A DNA stretch of 64,000 nt from Frankia sp. AiPa1 (GTDB taxonomy: Bacteria; Actinomycetota; Actinomycetes; Frankiales; Frankiaceae). The position numbers were made by a program, and so were the translations under genes. Below are positions 25,727 to 33,471 of the stretch, piece by piece. Positions within the stretch are counted from its first letter, which is position 1; each line of letters begins with the position of its first letter. The stretch covers positions 1-64,000 of the forward strand of contig NZ_JALKFZ020000179.1 in assembly GCF_023243075.1 (NCBI RefSeq). Reading direction: 5' to 3'. The notes below the pieces were generated by a model. It saw nothing but the letters and a program-made list of their open reading frames with translations. It searched no databases and had not been told where the DNA came from.

Positions 25727-26667
25727 CAGACGTTCACCCCCGTGCGAGTCAGCTCGGCGATCCGCTCGGCGGTGCGCAGCGCGGCCGAGGTCATGATGTC
25801 GAGGTTCCCGGCGTAGGCCGGCAGGTAGTGGGCGGCGCCCTCGACCTCAAGGAAGACCGAGACCTTGACGACGTCCTTCGAGCCGGCCGGCGCCAGGGTC
25901 CGTAGCGGGTCGCCGGCGGCGACTCGGTCGAACTGGACCTTCTGCTTGAGCCGGTAACCGGGGACGTAGGTCCGCACCCGGTCGACCATCTCCTCCACGG
26001 ACGTGGTGACGGCGGCGTCGTCGCAGTCACCGACGACGCAGTAAACTGTGTCACGCATGATCAGTGGGGGCTCGGCCGGGTTCAGAATGATGATCGCCTT
26101 GCCGTGGGTAGCGCCGCCGACCTTCTCGATCGCCGCCGACGTCGTCTCGGTGAACTCGTCGATGTTGGCGCGGGTGCCCGGGCCGGCAGACCTCGACGCG
26201 ATTGACGCGACGATCTCGCCGTAGTGCACCGGGGTGATGGCGTCCACGGCGGCCACGATCGGGATCGTCGCCTGGCCGCCGCAGGTCACCATGTTGACGT
26301 TGGGCGCGTCCAGGTGCGCGTCCAGGTTCACCGGTGGGACGACGTAGGGGCCGATCGCGGCCGGGGTGAGGTCGACGACCCGCTTGCCATGCGCCCGCAG
26401 CACCTCGTCATTGCTCCGGTGCGCGCCCGCCGAGGTCGCGTCGAAGACGATCTCGATGTCGGCGAACTCGTCCATCCGCACGAGCCCGTCGATGCCCTCG
26501 GCGGTGGTCGCGACCCTGAGCCGGCCCGCGCGCGCGAGCCCGTCCGAACCCGGGTCGATCCCGACCATCGCGCCCATTTCCAGGTGGTCCGACAGCCGCA
26601 GCACCTTGATCATCAAGTCGGTCCCGATGTTGCCCGACCCTATGACGCCAACCTTGGCCCTGCTCAT
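25726..26667 (-). CDS. mhpF: Acetaldehyde dehydrogenase (acetylating)
   Basis: A 313-residue CoA-acylating aldehyde dehydrogenase that turns the aldolase product into acetyl-CoA (or propionyl-CoA) with NAD. The N-terminus [20 protein letters not shown] holds the NAD-binding loop, and the active-site Cys is in [20 protein letters not shown]. The ATG at 26667 is chosen because it overlaps the hydratase stop (ATGA) and matches the family start. Forms a channelling complex with the aldolase. Confidence 0.96.
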   Translation of the reverse strand: MSRAKVGVIGSGNIGTDLMIKVLRLSDHLEMGAMVGIDPGSDGLARAGRLRVATTAEGIDGLVRMDEFADIEIVFDATSAGAHRSNDEVLRAHGKRVVDLTPAAIGPYVVPPVNLDAHLDAPNVNMVTCGGQATIPIVAAVDAITPVHYGEIVASIASRSAGPGTRANIDEFTETTSAAIEKVGGATHGKAIIILNPAEPPLIMRDTVYCVVGDCDDAAVTTSVEEMVDRVRTYVPGYRLKQKVQFDRVAAGDPLRTLAPAGSKDVVKVSVFLEVEGAAHYLPAYAGNLDIMTSAALRTAERIAELTRTGVNV

Positions 26668-27488
26668 CCTTGCGTCCCTTCCGCGGGTGCGGCGGCGAAC
26701 CTCGTCCGCGCCGAGCCGAGCCCGCTGATCTCGGTCTCGAAGGCGTCCCCGGGCGCGGCCGCGACCATCGGGCCGAGCGCGCCGGTCAGCACCACGTCGC
26801 CTGCGCGCAGCGGGTCGCCGGCGGCGGCGAGCGTGGAAGCAAGCCACACCGCCGCGTTCAGCGGGCCGCCGAGGCAGTCGGCCCCGGTGCCGCGCGAGAC
26901 GATGTCCGCGCCCTTCCACAGCCGCATCTCGACCGCCCGCAGGTCCACCCGGTCGAGCGGCACCGGGGTCGCGCCGAGGACGAACAGGCCGCAGGAGGCG
27001 TTGTCGGCGACCGTGTCGACGATGGTGATGTCCCAGCCGGCGACCCGGCTGTCGACGACCTCGAGGGCCGGCAGCGCGAACTCGGTGGCCCGCAGCACTT
27101 CGACGACCGTGGTACCTGGATCGGGCAGGTCGGCGCCGAGTACCAGCGCGACCTCGGCCTCGACCTTGGGTGCCAGAAGCCGGCCGGCGGGGATCTCATC
27201 GCCGTCGGCGACGCACATGTCGGCGAACAGCGCGCCGAAGTCTGGCTGGCCGACGCCGAGCTGCCGCTGCACCGCCGCCGACGTCAGACCGATCTTGCGC
27301 CCGACGATCCGGCGACCGGCGGCCAGACCGCGCTCGACGTTCACTCGCTGCGCCGCATAGGCGGCGGCGATGTCGTGCGGCGTGAGCACGTCCCGCACCG
27401 GAGGACAGGCGACGCCGGTGCGCTCGGCGGCGACGAGCCGGTCGGCGGCGGCGATCGTCGACGCGTCGACGGCGGGAGCGGTGGTCAT
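26664..27488 (-). CDS. mhpD: 2-keto-4-pentenoate hydratase
   Basis: A 274-residue metal-dependent hydratase that adds water to 2-hydroxypenta-2,4-dienoate. Motifs: [23 protein letters not shown] region, the acidic metal-binding stretch [14 protein letters not shown], and [14 protein letters not shown]. The ATG at 27488 follows a good ribosome site (AGGGAGG). First gene of the three-gene meta-pathway operon; together the enzymes feed pyruvate and acetyl-CoA to central metabolism. Confidence 0.95.
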   Translation of the reverse strand: MTTAPAVDASTIAAADRLVAAERTGVACPPVRDVLTPHDIAAAYAAQRVNVERGLAAGRRIVGRKIGLTSAAVQRQLGVGQPDFGALFADMCVADGDEIPAGRLLAPKVEAEVALVLGADLPDPGTTVVEVLRATEFALPALEVVDSRVAGWDITIVDTVADNASCGLFVLGATPVPLDRVDLRAVEMRLWKGADIVSRGTGADCLGGPLNAAVWLASTLAAAGDPLRAGDVVLTGALGPMVAAAPGDAFETEISGLGSARTRFAAAPAEGTQG

Positions 27489-27570
27489 CGCGCCTCCCTG
27501 CGGTGGTGCTGTGGGCACGGAACCTCCAGACCAGCGGGCCAGGTGTTGGAGTGAACAGCCTGACGTCACC

Positions 27571-27621
27571 GTTATAGGCGTGGCTTGGCCAGGGACCAAG
27601 ATTTGTTCCACATGACGGAAC
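27571..27621 (-). promoter_or_regulatory. Promoter and IclR-type operator of the meta-pathway operon
   Basis: On the minus strand, -35 TTGGTC (27599-27594), a 17-bp spacer and -10 TATAAC (27576-27571). Immediately upstream is GTTCC-ACATGAC-GGAAC (27605-27621), a perfect 5-7-5 palindrome matching the sites near both IclR genes at 10-11 kb. Its place just upstream of the -35 fits activation. Confidence 0.65.
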
Positions 27622-27649
27622 GCAGGGGCGTCGCCGGCCCGGCGGGGTA

Positions 27650-27950
27650 TCAGGTGCCTGGTACGCGTTCGCGGTCGACGTCGACCGACGTGACCCATTC
27701 CGGCTCGGCTACCAGCAGGCTCAGCTCGGCGCCGGGGATCTCGACGTCCACGGCGTGGCGGAAGCCCGCAGCCGCGGCCGCCGCCACGCCGGCGAGGTCA
27801 TCCGCGGCGGGCGCGAAGACCACCCTGCCGCGTTGAGAGTCCTTCGAGGACCTCTCGCGCGGCCGCGGCGAGCACGGCGGTGCCATCGCCCGCGGGCAGA
27901 CCGCAGGCGATTCGCACCTCGACGTCGTGATCTAAAGGTGCCCTGCCGGC
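27650..27950 (-). pseudogene. Frameshifted C-terminal gene remnant, possible GNAT-like
   Basis: Two minus-strand frames join to one sensible tail: VRIACGLPAGDGTAVLAAAA then a shift near 27840, then [40 protein letters not shown] and a normal stop at 27650. The [12 protein letters not shown] segment resembles the last strands of a GNAT or related fold. No start or N-terminal half is present. Family assignment is tentative. Confidence 0.35.
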
Positions 27951-28077
27951 GCGTAGGCTGGGCGGGCTCCGCCCGGCGGCTCGCCTCGGGGTCGCGATCG
28001 CGTCCGACGACCTCTGGTAAATGTACAAGTAGCCAGTGCCGACGGCGCGTGACGGACGAGTAGACGGGACAGCAGCG

Positions 28078-28941
28078 ATGGATCTTTCCGGCATCGGCGT
28101 GTGGAGTTTCCACCTGCGGTGGGGGGATCCGGCGGAAGCGGCCGACGCCGCCGCGGAGCTGGACGAGCTGGGCTTCGAGGCGCTGTGGATTCCCGACGTC
28201 GGGGGCCCTGTCCTGGACGCGGTCGGCGCGCTGCTGGCCGCGACGAAGCGGACCACCGTCGCCACCGGCATCCTCAACCTGTGGATGCACGACCCCGCGG
28301 ACATCGCCGCCGGCTACGCCGCCCTCACCGCCCAGCACGGTGAGCGCTTCCTGATGGGCATCGGGGTCAGCCACGCGGCCGCGATCGACGCGACCGAGGC
28401 CGGCCGCTACCGGCGGCCGTTGGCGGCGATGACCGCCTTCCTCGACGAGCTGGACAAGGCCGACACCCCCGTCCCGCGCGATGCCCGGGTACTGGCCGCG
28501 CTCGGGCCGAAGATGCTGGACCTGGCCGGCAGCCGGGCCCGCGGGGCGCACCCCTACCTCGTGACCCCCGAGCACACCGCGCTGGCCCGCGAGCGCCTGG
28601 GCCCCGGGCCGCTGGTGCTGCCCGAGCAGACAGTCATCCTGACCACCGACGCCGACGAGGCCCGTGGCATCGGCCGCGGCTGGCTGGCCGGCTACCTGAA
28701 GATGCCGAACTACGCGAACAACCTGCGCCGGCTCGGCTTCACCGACGAGGAGATGTCGGGCGTGATGAGTGACCGGCTGCTCGACGCGGTGATCGCCTGG
28801 GGCGATGAGGATGCGGTCCGGCGGCGCGTCGAGGAGCACCAGGCCGCCGGCGCCGACCACGTGTGCCTGCAGGTACTGCTCGCCGACCAGCAGGACGTCC
28901 CGCGTGAGCAGTGGCGCCGCCTCGCCGCCGCGCTCCTGTAG
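28078..28941 (+). CDS. LLM-class oxidoreductase, F420-type
   Basis: A 287-residue luciferase-like TIM-barrel protein of the shorter actinobacterial branch that generally uses F420. It begins GIGVWSFHLRWGDPAEAA, then ELDELGFEALWIPDVGGPVL, TTVATGILNLWMHDPADIAA, GERFLMGIGVSHAAA, and ends AGADHVCLQVLLADQ. The ATG at 28078 is taken over an in-frame upstream codon because homology starts there; the ribosome site is weak (GGGAC). Substrate unknown. It stands alone, divergent from the meta-pathway operon. Confidence 0.87.
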   Translation: MDLSGIGVWSFHLRWGDPAEAADAAAELDELGFEALWIPDVGGPVLDAVGALLAATKRTTVATGILNLWMHDPADIAAGYAALTAQHGERFLMGIGVSHAAAIDATEAGRYRRPLAAMTAFLDELDKADTPVPRDARVLAALGPKMLDLAGSRARGAHPYLVTPEHTALARERLGPGPLVLPEQTVILTTDADEARGIGRGWLAGYLKMPNYANNLRRLGFTDEEMSGVMSDRLLDAVIAWGDEDAVRRRVEEHQAAGADHVCLQVLLADQQDVPREQWRRLAAALL

Positions 28942-29143
28942 ACGCGGGCCGGGGCTCAGTCGCCCACCTCGGGTCTGGTCGAACTCGACTGACTCCTTGG
29001 GGCGGGCGCACGGACAGGGTCGGCCGACGATCCGCGCTTGTCGCAGGTCGGTGGCGGCTGGCCTACCGCGTCACGTTTCACCGCCGCTACCTGCAAGACG
29101 GAGCCCGCATCCCAGCCGGCTCGCTCTCCTGCCGGCGTGCCTG

Positions 29144-29494
29144 TCAGGAGGTCTCAGCGGGTGGCGTCGGGCTGGTCGCTGGTTGGCGTGGTTGCTGGTT
29201 GAGCCGCTGGGCCTCGGCGAGTTGGTCCTCGAGGATGACGATGCGGCAGGCGGCGTCGATCGCGGTGCCCTGGTCGACGAGCTCGCGCACGCGTGAGGCG
29301 ATCCGAAGCTGGTAGCGGGAGTAGCGGCGGTGGCCGCCCTCGGAGCGCAGCGGCGTGATCAGGCGGGCTTCGCCGAGAGTCCGCAGGAAGGCGGGTGTGG
29401 CGCCGAGCATCTCGGCCGCGCGGCCCATGGTGTACGCGGGGTAGTCATCATCGTCGAGACTGTCAGCCGGTTTGCGTGTGCTTTCAGGGGTCAT
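29144..29494 (-). CDS. Small MerR-type helix-turn-helix regulator
   Basis: A 116-residue protein. The winged helix YTMGRAAEMLGATPAFLRTL, GEARLITPLRSEGGHRRYSR and the following helix RVRELVDQGTAIDAACRIVI are typical of MerR/HspR-like regulators; the C-terminal effector part is only a short coiled coil and Pro-rich tail (LAEAQRLNQQ). The ATG at 29494 follows GAGAGGTG. A 32-bp perfect palindrome lies 22 bp upstream. Such short MerR proteins in actinobacteria are usually autoregulated; target genes are not evident here. Confidence 0.85.
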   Translation of the reverse strand: MTPESTRKPADSLDDDDYPAYTMGRAAEMLGATPAFLRTLGEARLITPLRSEGGHRRYSRYQLRIASRVRELVDQGTAIDAACRIVILEDQLAEAQRLNQQPRQPATSPTPPAETS

Positions 29495-29516
29495 CGCACC
29501 TCTCACGACACGTCGA

Positions 29517-29548
29517 GGGGCCCTGGTGCCATATGGCACCAGGGCCCC
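29517..29548. promoter_or_regulatory. 32-bp perfect palindrome upstream of merR
   Basis: The 16-bp arm GGGGCCCTGGTGCCAT is followed at once by its exact reverse complement, without a spacer. It contains GTGCCA-TA-TGGCAC, the same half-sites as the 33-50 kb operators but in inverted order. It may be a MerR operator or form a cruciform or strong RNA hairpin in the merR leader. Confidence 0.7.
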
Positions 29549-30325
29549 GAGGAATTCAACACCACCTACCGGCGGCCGATACACGCCGGATTCTGGAACC
29601 CGCGCGCCTGCCCGAGAGAGCGGGGGTGCGGGGATCGCGTATACGTGACCGGGGACCACCTTCCAATCCGGGGCCTGCGCGGTAACCGAGCGAGCTGGAC
29701 CATCGCTCGGGCGATCCTGATGGCGTCTACTCCCCCTCTCCTCGTAGGTCAACTACCGGGTACCGCCTACCTTTTACCCTTCGCGGTGATGCCTGGCGGC
29801 CTGCTCTGGCCGCCTCCCTGCTCGCGCCAGTTCATGTCTGGCGCGACCCTGGACTCTCCTAGCTACAACAGAAACTCTACCCACCGCAGTAGCTAGTTGT
29901 CTACTCCTGTGAGGACAGATTTTTCGGCTCCCAGGAGACACCTGCCCTGCACGCCCGACGCGTCCCTCGGGGGCGCCGCCTCAGGACGACGGGGCGGGGC
30001 GTCAGCTCCGGTGGAGGAACGCCCTCGGCCTACCCGACCAGGAGGCAGCCCCGATCTGCCGCAGCCAGATCGCTGCCAGGTCGCGGGGTGGATGCGACTG
30101 CGACGGCGGGCACGCAGGGATGTCCGGCCGATCCAGCAGGCGGACGCGAGACCAATCCCGGGCGTAGAGCCCGGATAGCGCACAGGAACAGGCACCCTGG
30201 CCAGCGAACCCCAGGTAGCGACCCGTGGAACCGATCAAACGGCGATCTTGGGAGAAGTCAGGTCGGATGCCGCGACCCCGCTCACGGCGACACCGCACCT
30301 GCCGGGTGGGACCACTCCACCAGGC
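29549..30325. other. Gene-free region with two consecutive hairpins
   Basis: Nearly 800 bp with only short, unsupported frames. Bases 29860-29930 are relatively AT-rich. Two adjacent strong stems are GGCGGCC-N6-GGCCGCC (29795-29814) and TCGCGCCAG-N7-CTGGCGCGA (29822-29846). No gene ends near them on either strand, so they are not obvious terminators and may belong to an unannotated small RNA or a long merR leader. Confidence 0.45.
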
Positions 30326-30346
30326 AGAGACAGCCGATCCATGGAT
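30326..30346. promoter_or_regulatory. Operator-like element upstream of SDR
   Basis: AGAGAC-A-GCCGATCCATGGAT, with the symmetric core ATCCATGGAT. The same 21-bp element recurs in reverse orientation, with one mismatch, at 31376-31396 before the MmyB-type regulator gene. It is the likely binding site of that regulator. Confidence 0.55.
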
Positions 30347-30436
30347 AAATCCTCCTCTGCCGCCCCTGCGTGGGCGCCCCTACGGTCGAGGCTGTGGGCG
30401 CCAACCAGCCCGCCGCGACGAAGGAGCGGGACCCCT

Positions 30437-31186
30437 ATGAAGATGACCGGCAACACGATCCTGATCACCGGCGGCACCTCGGGCATCGGGCTCGGCCTGG
30501 CCCTACGCCTTTTCGAGGCCGGCAACAAGGTGATCGTCGCCGGCCGGCGCAAGGATCTCCTCGACGAGATCATGGCCGAGCACCCGGGCATCGACGCGCT
30601 CAACCTCGATGTCGCGGACCCCGACTCGATTGCCCGGGCCCGTGAGACCGTGGCGGCGAGCCACCCGGGGCTCAACGTCCTGGTCAACAACGCCGGCATC
30701 ATGCTGCGGGAAAACCTCCTCGACCCGGCCGGACTCCCGGTCGCCGAGGATCACGTCATGACCAACCTGCTCGGAACGATCAGGATGACGTACGCCTTCC
30801 TGCCGCTGCTGGTGGGCAAGGGCGACGCGGTCGTCATGAACGTCACCTCTTCGCTGGCGTTCGTACCGTTCCCGGTCACCCCGACCTACAACGCCACCAA
30901 GGCCGCGCTGCACTCCTTCTCCGAGAGCCTGCGCATCCAACTCGCCAGCGCTGAGGCCGGCGTCCAGGTGATCGAGGTAGTCCCGCCGGGCGTGCGCACG
31001 ACCCTGCTGGGCCAGCAGGACGACGACCACGCCATGCCGCTGGACGACTTCCTCACCGAGACCCTCGACCTGCTGCGCGAGAAGCCTGACGCGAAGGAGC
31101 TTGTCGTCGAGCGCGCCAGGTTCATCCGCGACGCGGCGGCCAACGGCTCCTACGACGACGTCCTGGCCATGCTGAGCAGCATCTGA
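30437..31186 (+). CDS. Short-chain dehydrogenase (DltE-like)
   Basis: A 249-residue SDR: ILITGGTSGIGLGLALRLFE (cofactor loop), NVLVNNAGIM, the Ser and YxxxK pair in NVTSSLAFVPFPVTPTYNAT followed by Lys, and VIEVVPPGVRTTLLG. The ATG follows AAGGAG with a rather long gap. Its neighbour on the same strand is an MmyB-type regulator; SDR genes beside MmyB-type regulators are a known actinobacterial pairing, with the regulator controlling the SDR. Substrate unknown. Confidence 0.9.
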   Translation: MKMTGNTILITGGTSGIGLGLALRLFEAGNKVIVAGRRKDLLDEIMAEHPGIDALNLDVADPDSIARARETVAASHPGLNVLVNNAGIMLRENLLDPAGLPVAEDHVMTNLLGTIRMTYAFLPLLVGKGDAVVMNVTSSLAFVPFPVTPTYNATKAALHSFSESLRIQLASAEAGVQVIEVVPPGVRTTLLGQQDDDHAMPLDDFLTETLDLLREKPDAKELVVERARFIRDAAANGSYDDVLAMLSSI

Positions 31187-31216
31187 CCGAACTGTCGTGC
31201 GTCGACGGGGCACCGT

Positions 31217-31253
31217 CGCCGCAGGCCGGCTTCCATGCCGACGGCCTGCGGCG
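31217..31253 (+). terminator. Hairpin terminator after SDR
   Basis: CGCCGCAGGCC and GGCCTGCGGCG form an 11-bp perfect stem with a 15-nt loop 30 bp after the SDR stop. No T-run follows, as is usual in this GC range. Confidence 0.5.
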
Positions 31254-31375
31254 CACCGCCGACGGTCGGCGAATTTCCCAGCGGGTCATGCAGGTCAGTG
31301 ACCATCGGGTCGTCTCGCTGCGAGCGCCCTCGGCGTCGGTCGTTTGAGCGGCTTCGCGCGGGTGGGAGAGGACAC

Positions 31376-31396
31376 ATCCATGGATCGGCGGTCTCT
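31376..31396. promoter_or_regulatory. Operator-like element upstream of the MmyB-type regulator
   Basis: ATCCATGGATCGGC-GGTCTCT is the reverse complement, with one mismatch, of the element at 30326-30346. It covers a potential upstream ATG (31380), which argues for the regulator starting at 31431. Confidence 0.55.
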
Positions 31397-31430
31397 GGAT
31401 AGTAGGGCGCGACGCAGCGACGATGGGGGT

Positions 31431-32285
31431 ATGGACAACAAGGAACTGGCGGAGTTCCTGCGCCACCGGCGTGAGATGCTGCACCCCCGCGACGTCGGGC
31501 TGGTTGAGGGGCCACGCAGGCGTACGCAGGGGCTACGCCGCGAGGAGGTGGCGCAGCTCGCCGGCATGTCCACCGACTACTACGCCCGGCTGGAACAGCA
31601 GCGTGCTCCGAAGCCCTCGGTGCAGATCACCACAGCTCTCGCCCGGGCACTGCGGCTGACCCTGGACGAACGCGACCATCTCTTCGTCCTCGTCGGCCAC
31701 AACGCGCCGGCCCGCTTCCACCGCTCTGATCATGTCAGTCCGACGCTGATGCGGGTCCTGGACCGCCTGGACGACTCCCCGGCCCTGGTGCAGACCGACC
31801 TGGTCGACACCCTCGCGATGAACCCGTTGGCCGTCGCACTGCTCGGCGACCAGACCCGCCACACCGGTTTGGCCCGCAGCGGCTACTACCGCTGGTTCAT
31901 GGACCCCGCCGAGCGCCTGATGTATCCCGAGGAGACCCACGAACGCCACGGCCGTGCCCAGGCAGCGCGCCTGCGGGCCGTGCTGAGAGCCGGCAGCGAC
32001 ACCCCCAGAGCCGCCTGGATCCTCGCCGAACTCCAGGAACACAGCCCCGAGTTCGTCCGCATGTGGGAACTACAGGAGGTCGCCCGACGCTACGACGACT
32101 GCAAGACCATCCTCCATCCCGAACTCGGCCGCATCGATGTCGACGGCCAGGTCCTGTTCACCGAGAACCACGCCCAGACTCTGGTGGTGCTGACCACTCG
32201 CCCCGGCACGGAGAGCCACAGCAAGCTCGAACTTCTCTCCGTCATTGGTCACCAGCAGCTCACCCCGGGGACTGTTCCGCACTGA
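31431..32285 (+). CDS. MmyB-type XRE family transcriptional regulator
   Basis: A 284-residue regulator. The N-terminal XRE helix-turn-helix reads LRREEVAQLAGMSTDYYARL then EQQRAPKPSVQITTALARAL; the C-terminal domain (about residues 110-270) carries the MmyB ligand-binding pattern DTLAMNPLAVALLGDQ, YYRWFMDPAERLMYP and ARLRAVLRAGSDTPRA, known to bind a fatty-acid-like ligand in one structure. ATG 31431 is preceded by GATGGGGGT. It likely represses the SDR upstream and itself through the repeated element described. Confidence 0.9.
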   Translation: MDNKELAEFLRHRREMLHPRDVGLVEGPRRRTQGLRREEVAQLAGMSTDYYARLEQQRAPKPSVQITTALARALRLTLDERDHLFVLVGHNAPARFHRSDHVSPTLMRVLDRLDDSPALVQTDLVDTLAMNPLAVALLGDQTRHTGLARSGYYRWFMDPAERLMYPEETHERHGRAQAARLRAVLRAGSDTPRAAWILAELQEHSPEFVRMWELQEVARRYDDCKTILHPELGRIDVDGQVLFTENHAQTLVVLTTRPGTESHSKLELLSVIGHQQLTPGTVPH

Positions 32286-32358
32286 CAGAACGGACAGGAC
32301 TCGGGTCCCGGCGCGGCCGGCCGGTTCCCGCCCTGGGCCGCAGGGGTACGAGCGCCGC

Positions 32359-33291
32359 TCAGTGCTGACCGGCGAAAGCGTCGAGGCCCGCGTCACGCGC
32401 GGAAGCCTCGTCGACGACCTCATCCCAGTGGCCGACTATTTCCTCCGCGGTCGCGAGGTCGATGCCGGCCGTCCAGCCGGCGTTGCGGGTGATGCCGAAC
32501 CGGCCGTACATGCCACCCCACGAGTACAGGACCTCACCGGTGACCGGGCAGGTCGGGTGGGTGAGGACGGGGATGAGGGGGCTCACCCGTTCCGGCTTCA
32601 GGGCCGCGGCCGCCTGCTCGTTGCGCACGAGATCAGCGCTCGAGTTCGCATGGAAGGTGGCCGCCTCCACCATGGCGAGGTGCATCCGCGTGCCGAGCGC
32701 ACCGGGCGCGACAATGTTCGCCTTGATGTTGTGGGCCGCGCCTTCAAGGGCGATCGTGCGGGTTAATCCGAGGAGTCCGGACTTCGCGGCCGCATAGTTG
32801 GCCTGGGCATGCGACCCCAGCAGACCCGCACTCGAGGTGATCGCGACGATCCGGCCGCCGCCGCCTGCCTTCATCACCTTGTATGCCGGGTGAACGACCC
32901 GCATGACGCCACGCAGGTTCACATCGATCACATCGTCGAAGTCCGCAAGCGTCATCTCGTCAAACGGCTTGTCGCGCAGAATCGCGTGGTTGGCCACCAC
33001 CCCGTCCAGTCGACCCCATTCGTCCAGGGCCTGCTCGGTGAGGCTGGCAGCGCCGTCAACTGTCGCGACCGACGCGGTGTTCGCGACTGCCTCGCCGCCC
33101 GCCGCCTGGATCTCGGCGACAACGGCCTGCGCGAGACCGGGGTCGCTGCCGCCGCCGAACGGGTGACCACCGAGGTCGTTGACCACCACTCTGGCCCCTC
33201 GTCGGGCGAGTTCCAGCGCATGGCAACGTCCCATACCGCCACCGGCCCCTGTCACCACGATGACGTCGCCGTCGAAGCTCAGCGTGCTCAT
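32359..33291 (-). CDS. SDR, multifunctional-enzyme-type 3-hydroxyacyl-CoA dehydrogenase-like
   Basis: A 310-residue SDR: VIVVTGAGGGMGRCHALELA, RGARVVVNDLGGHPFGGGSD (the signature opening of the MFE-2/17-beta-HSD4 branch), GVVANHAILRDKPFDEM, ITSSAGLLGSHAQANYAAAK (Ser-Tyr-Lys), and NIVAPGALGTRMH. This branch oxidises 3-hydroxyacyl-CoA or hydroxysteroids. ATG 33291 follows GAGGGG. Its promoter carries operator TGGCACCGGGTGCCA (33381-33395). It is divergent from the ligase operon and is probably part of the same regulon. Confidence 0.9.
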   Translation of the reverse strand: MSTLSFDGDVIVVTGAGGGMGRCHALELARRGARVVVNDLGGHPFGGGSDPGLAQAVVAEIQAAGGEAVANTASVATVDGAASLTEQALDEWGRLDGVVANHAILRDKPFDEMTLADFDDVIDVNLRGVMRVVHPAYKVMKAGGGGRIVAITSSAGLLGSHAQANYAAAKSGLLGLTRTIALEGAAHNIKANIVAPGALGTRMHLAMVEAATFHANSSADLVRNEQAAAALKPERVSPLIPVLTHPTCPVTGEVLYSWGGMYGRFGITRNAGWTAGIDLATAEEIVGHWDEVVDEASARDAGLDAFAGQH

Positions 33292-33365
33292 TCGTTCCCC
33301 TCCTCGCGTCCCACGGTGCCCGAGCTCCGTCAGGGCCGGGCTGCCGCATTTTCGGTACGCCGCGG

Positions 33366-33395
33366 AGACTAGACGCATCCTGGCACCGGGTGCCA
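33366..33395 (-). promoter_or_regulatory. Promoter and TGGCAC-N3-GTGCCA operator for the SDR gene
   Basis: Perfect palindrome CCTGGCACCGGGTGCCAGG (33379-33397). On the minus strand its outer half TGGCAC serves as -35, followed after 18 bp by -10 TAGTCT (33371-33366), leading to the SDR ATG at 33291. Confidence 0.65.
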
Positions 33396-33435
33396 GGGAA
33401 CTGGCCACTGAAGACTGGTTCCGCTGCCGGGACTA

Positions 33436-33464
33436 TGGCACCAGGTGCCATCCCTGGCTAGAGT
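33436..33464 (+). promoter_or_regulatory. Promoter and TGGCAC-N3-GTGCCA operator for the ligase operon
   Basis: Palindrome ATGGCACCAGGTGCCAT, core 33436-33450. Its left half TGGCAC is the -35; 17 bp later stands -10 TAGAGT (33459-33464). The GTG start at 33472 is only 7 bp after the -10, so the transcript is probably leaderless. Confidence 0.7.
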
Positions 33465-33471
33465 GGCTGAC

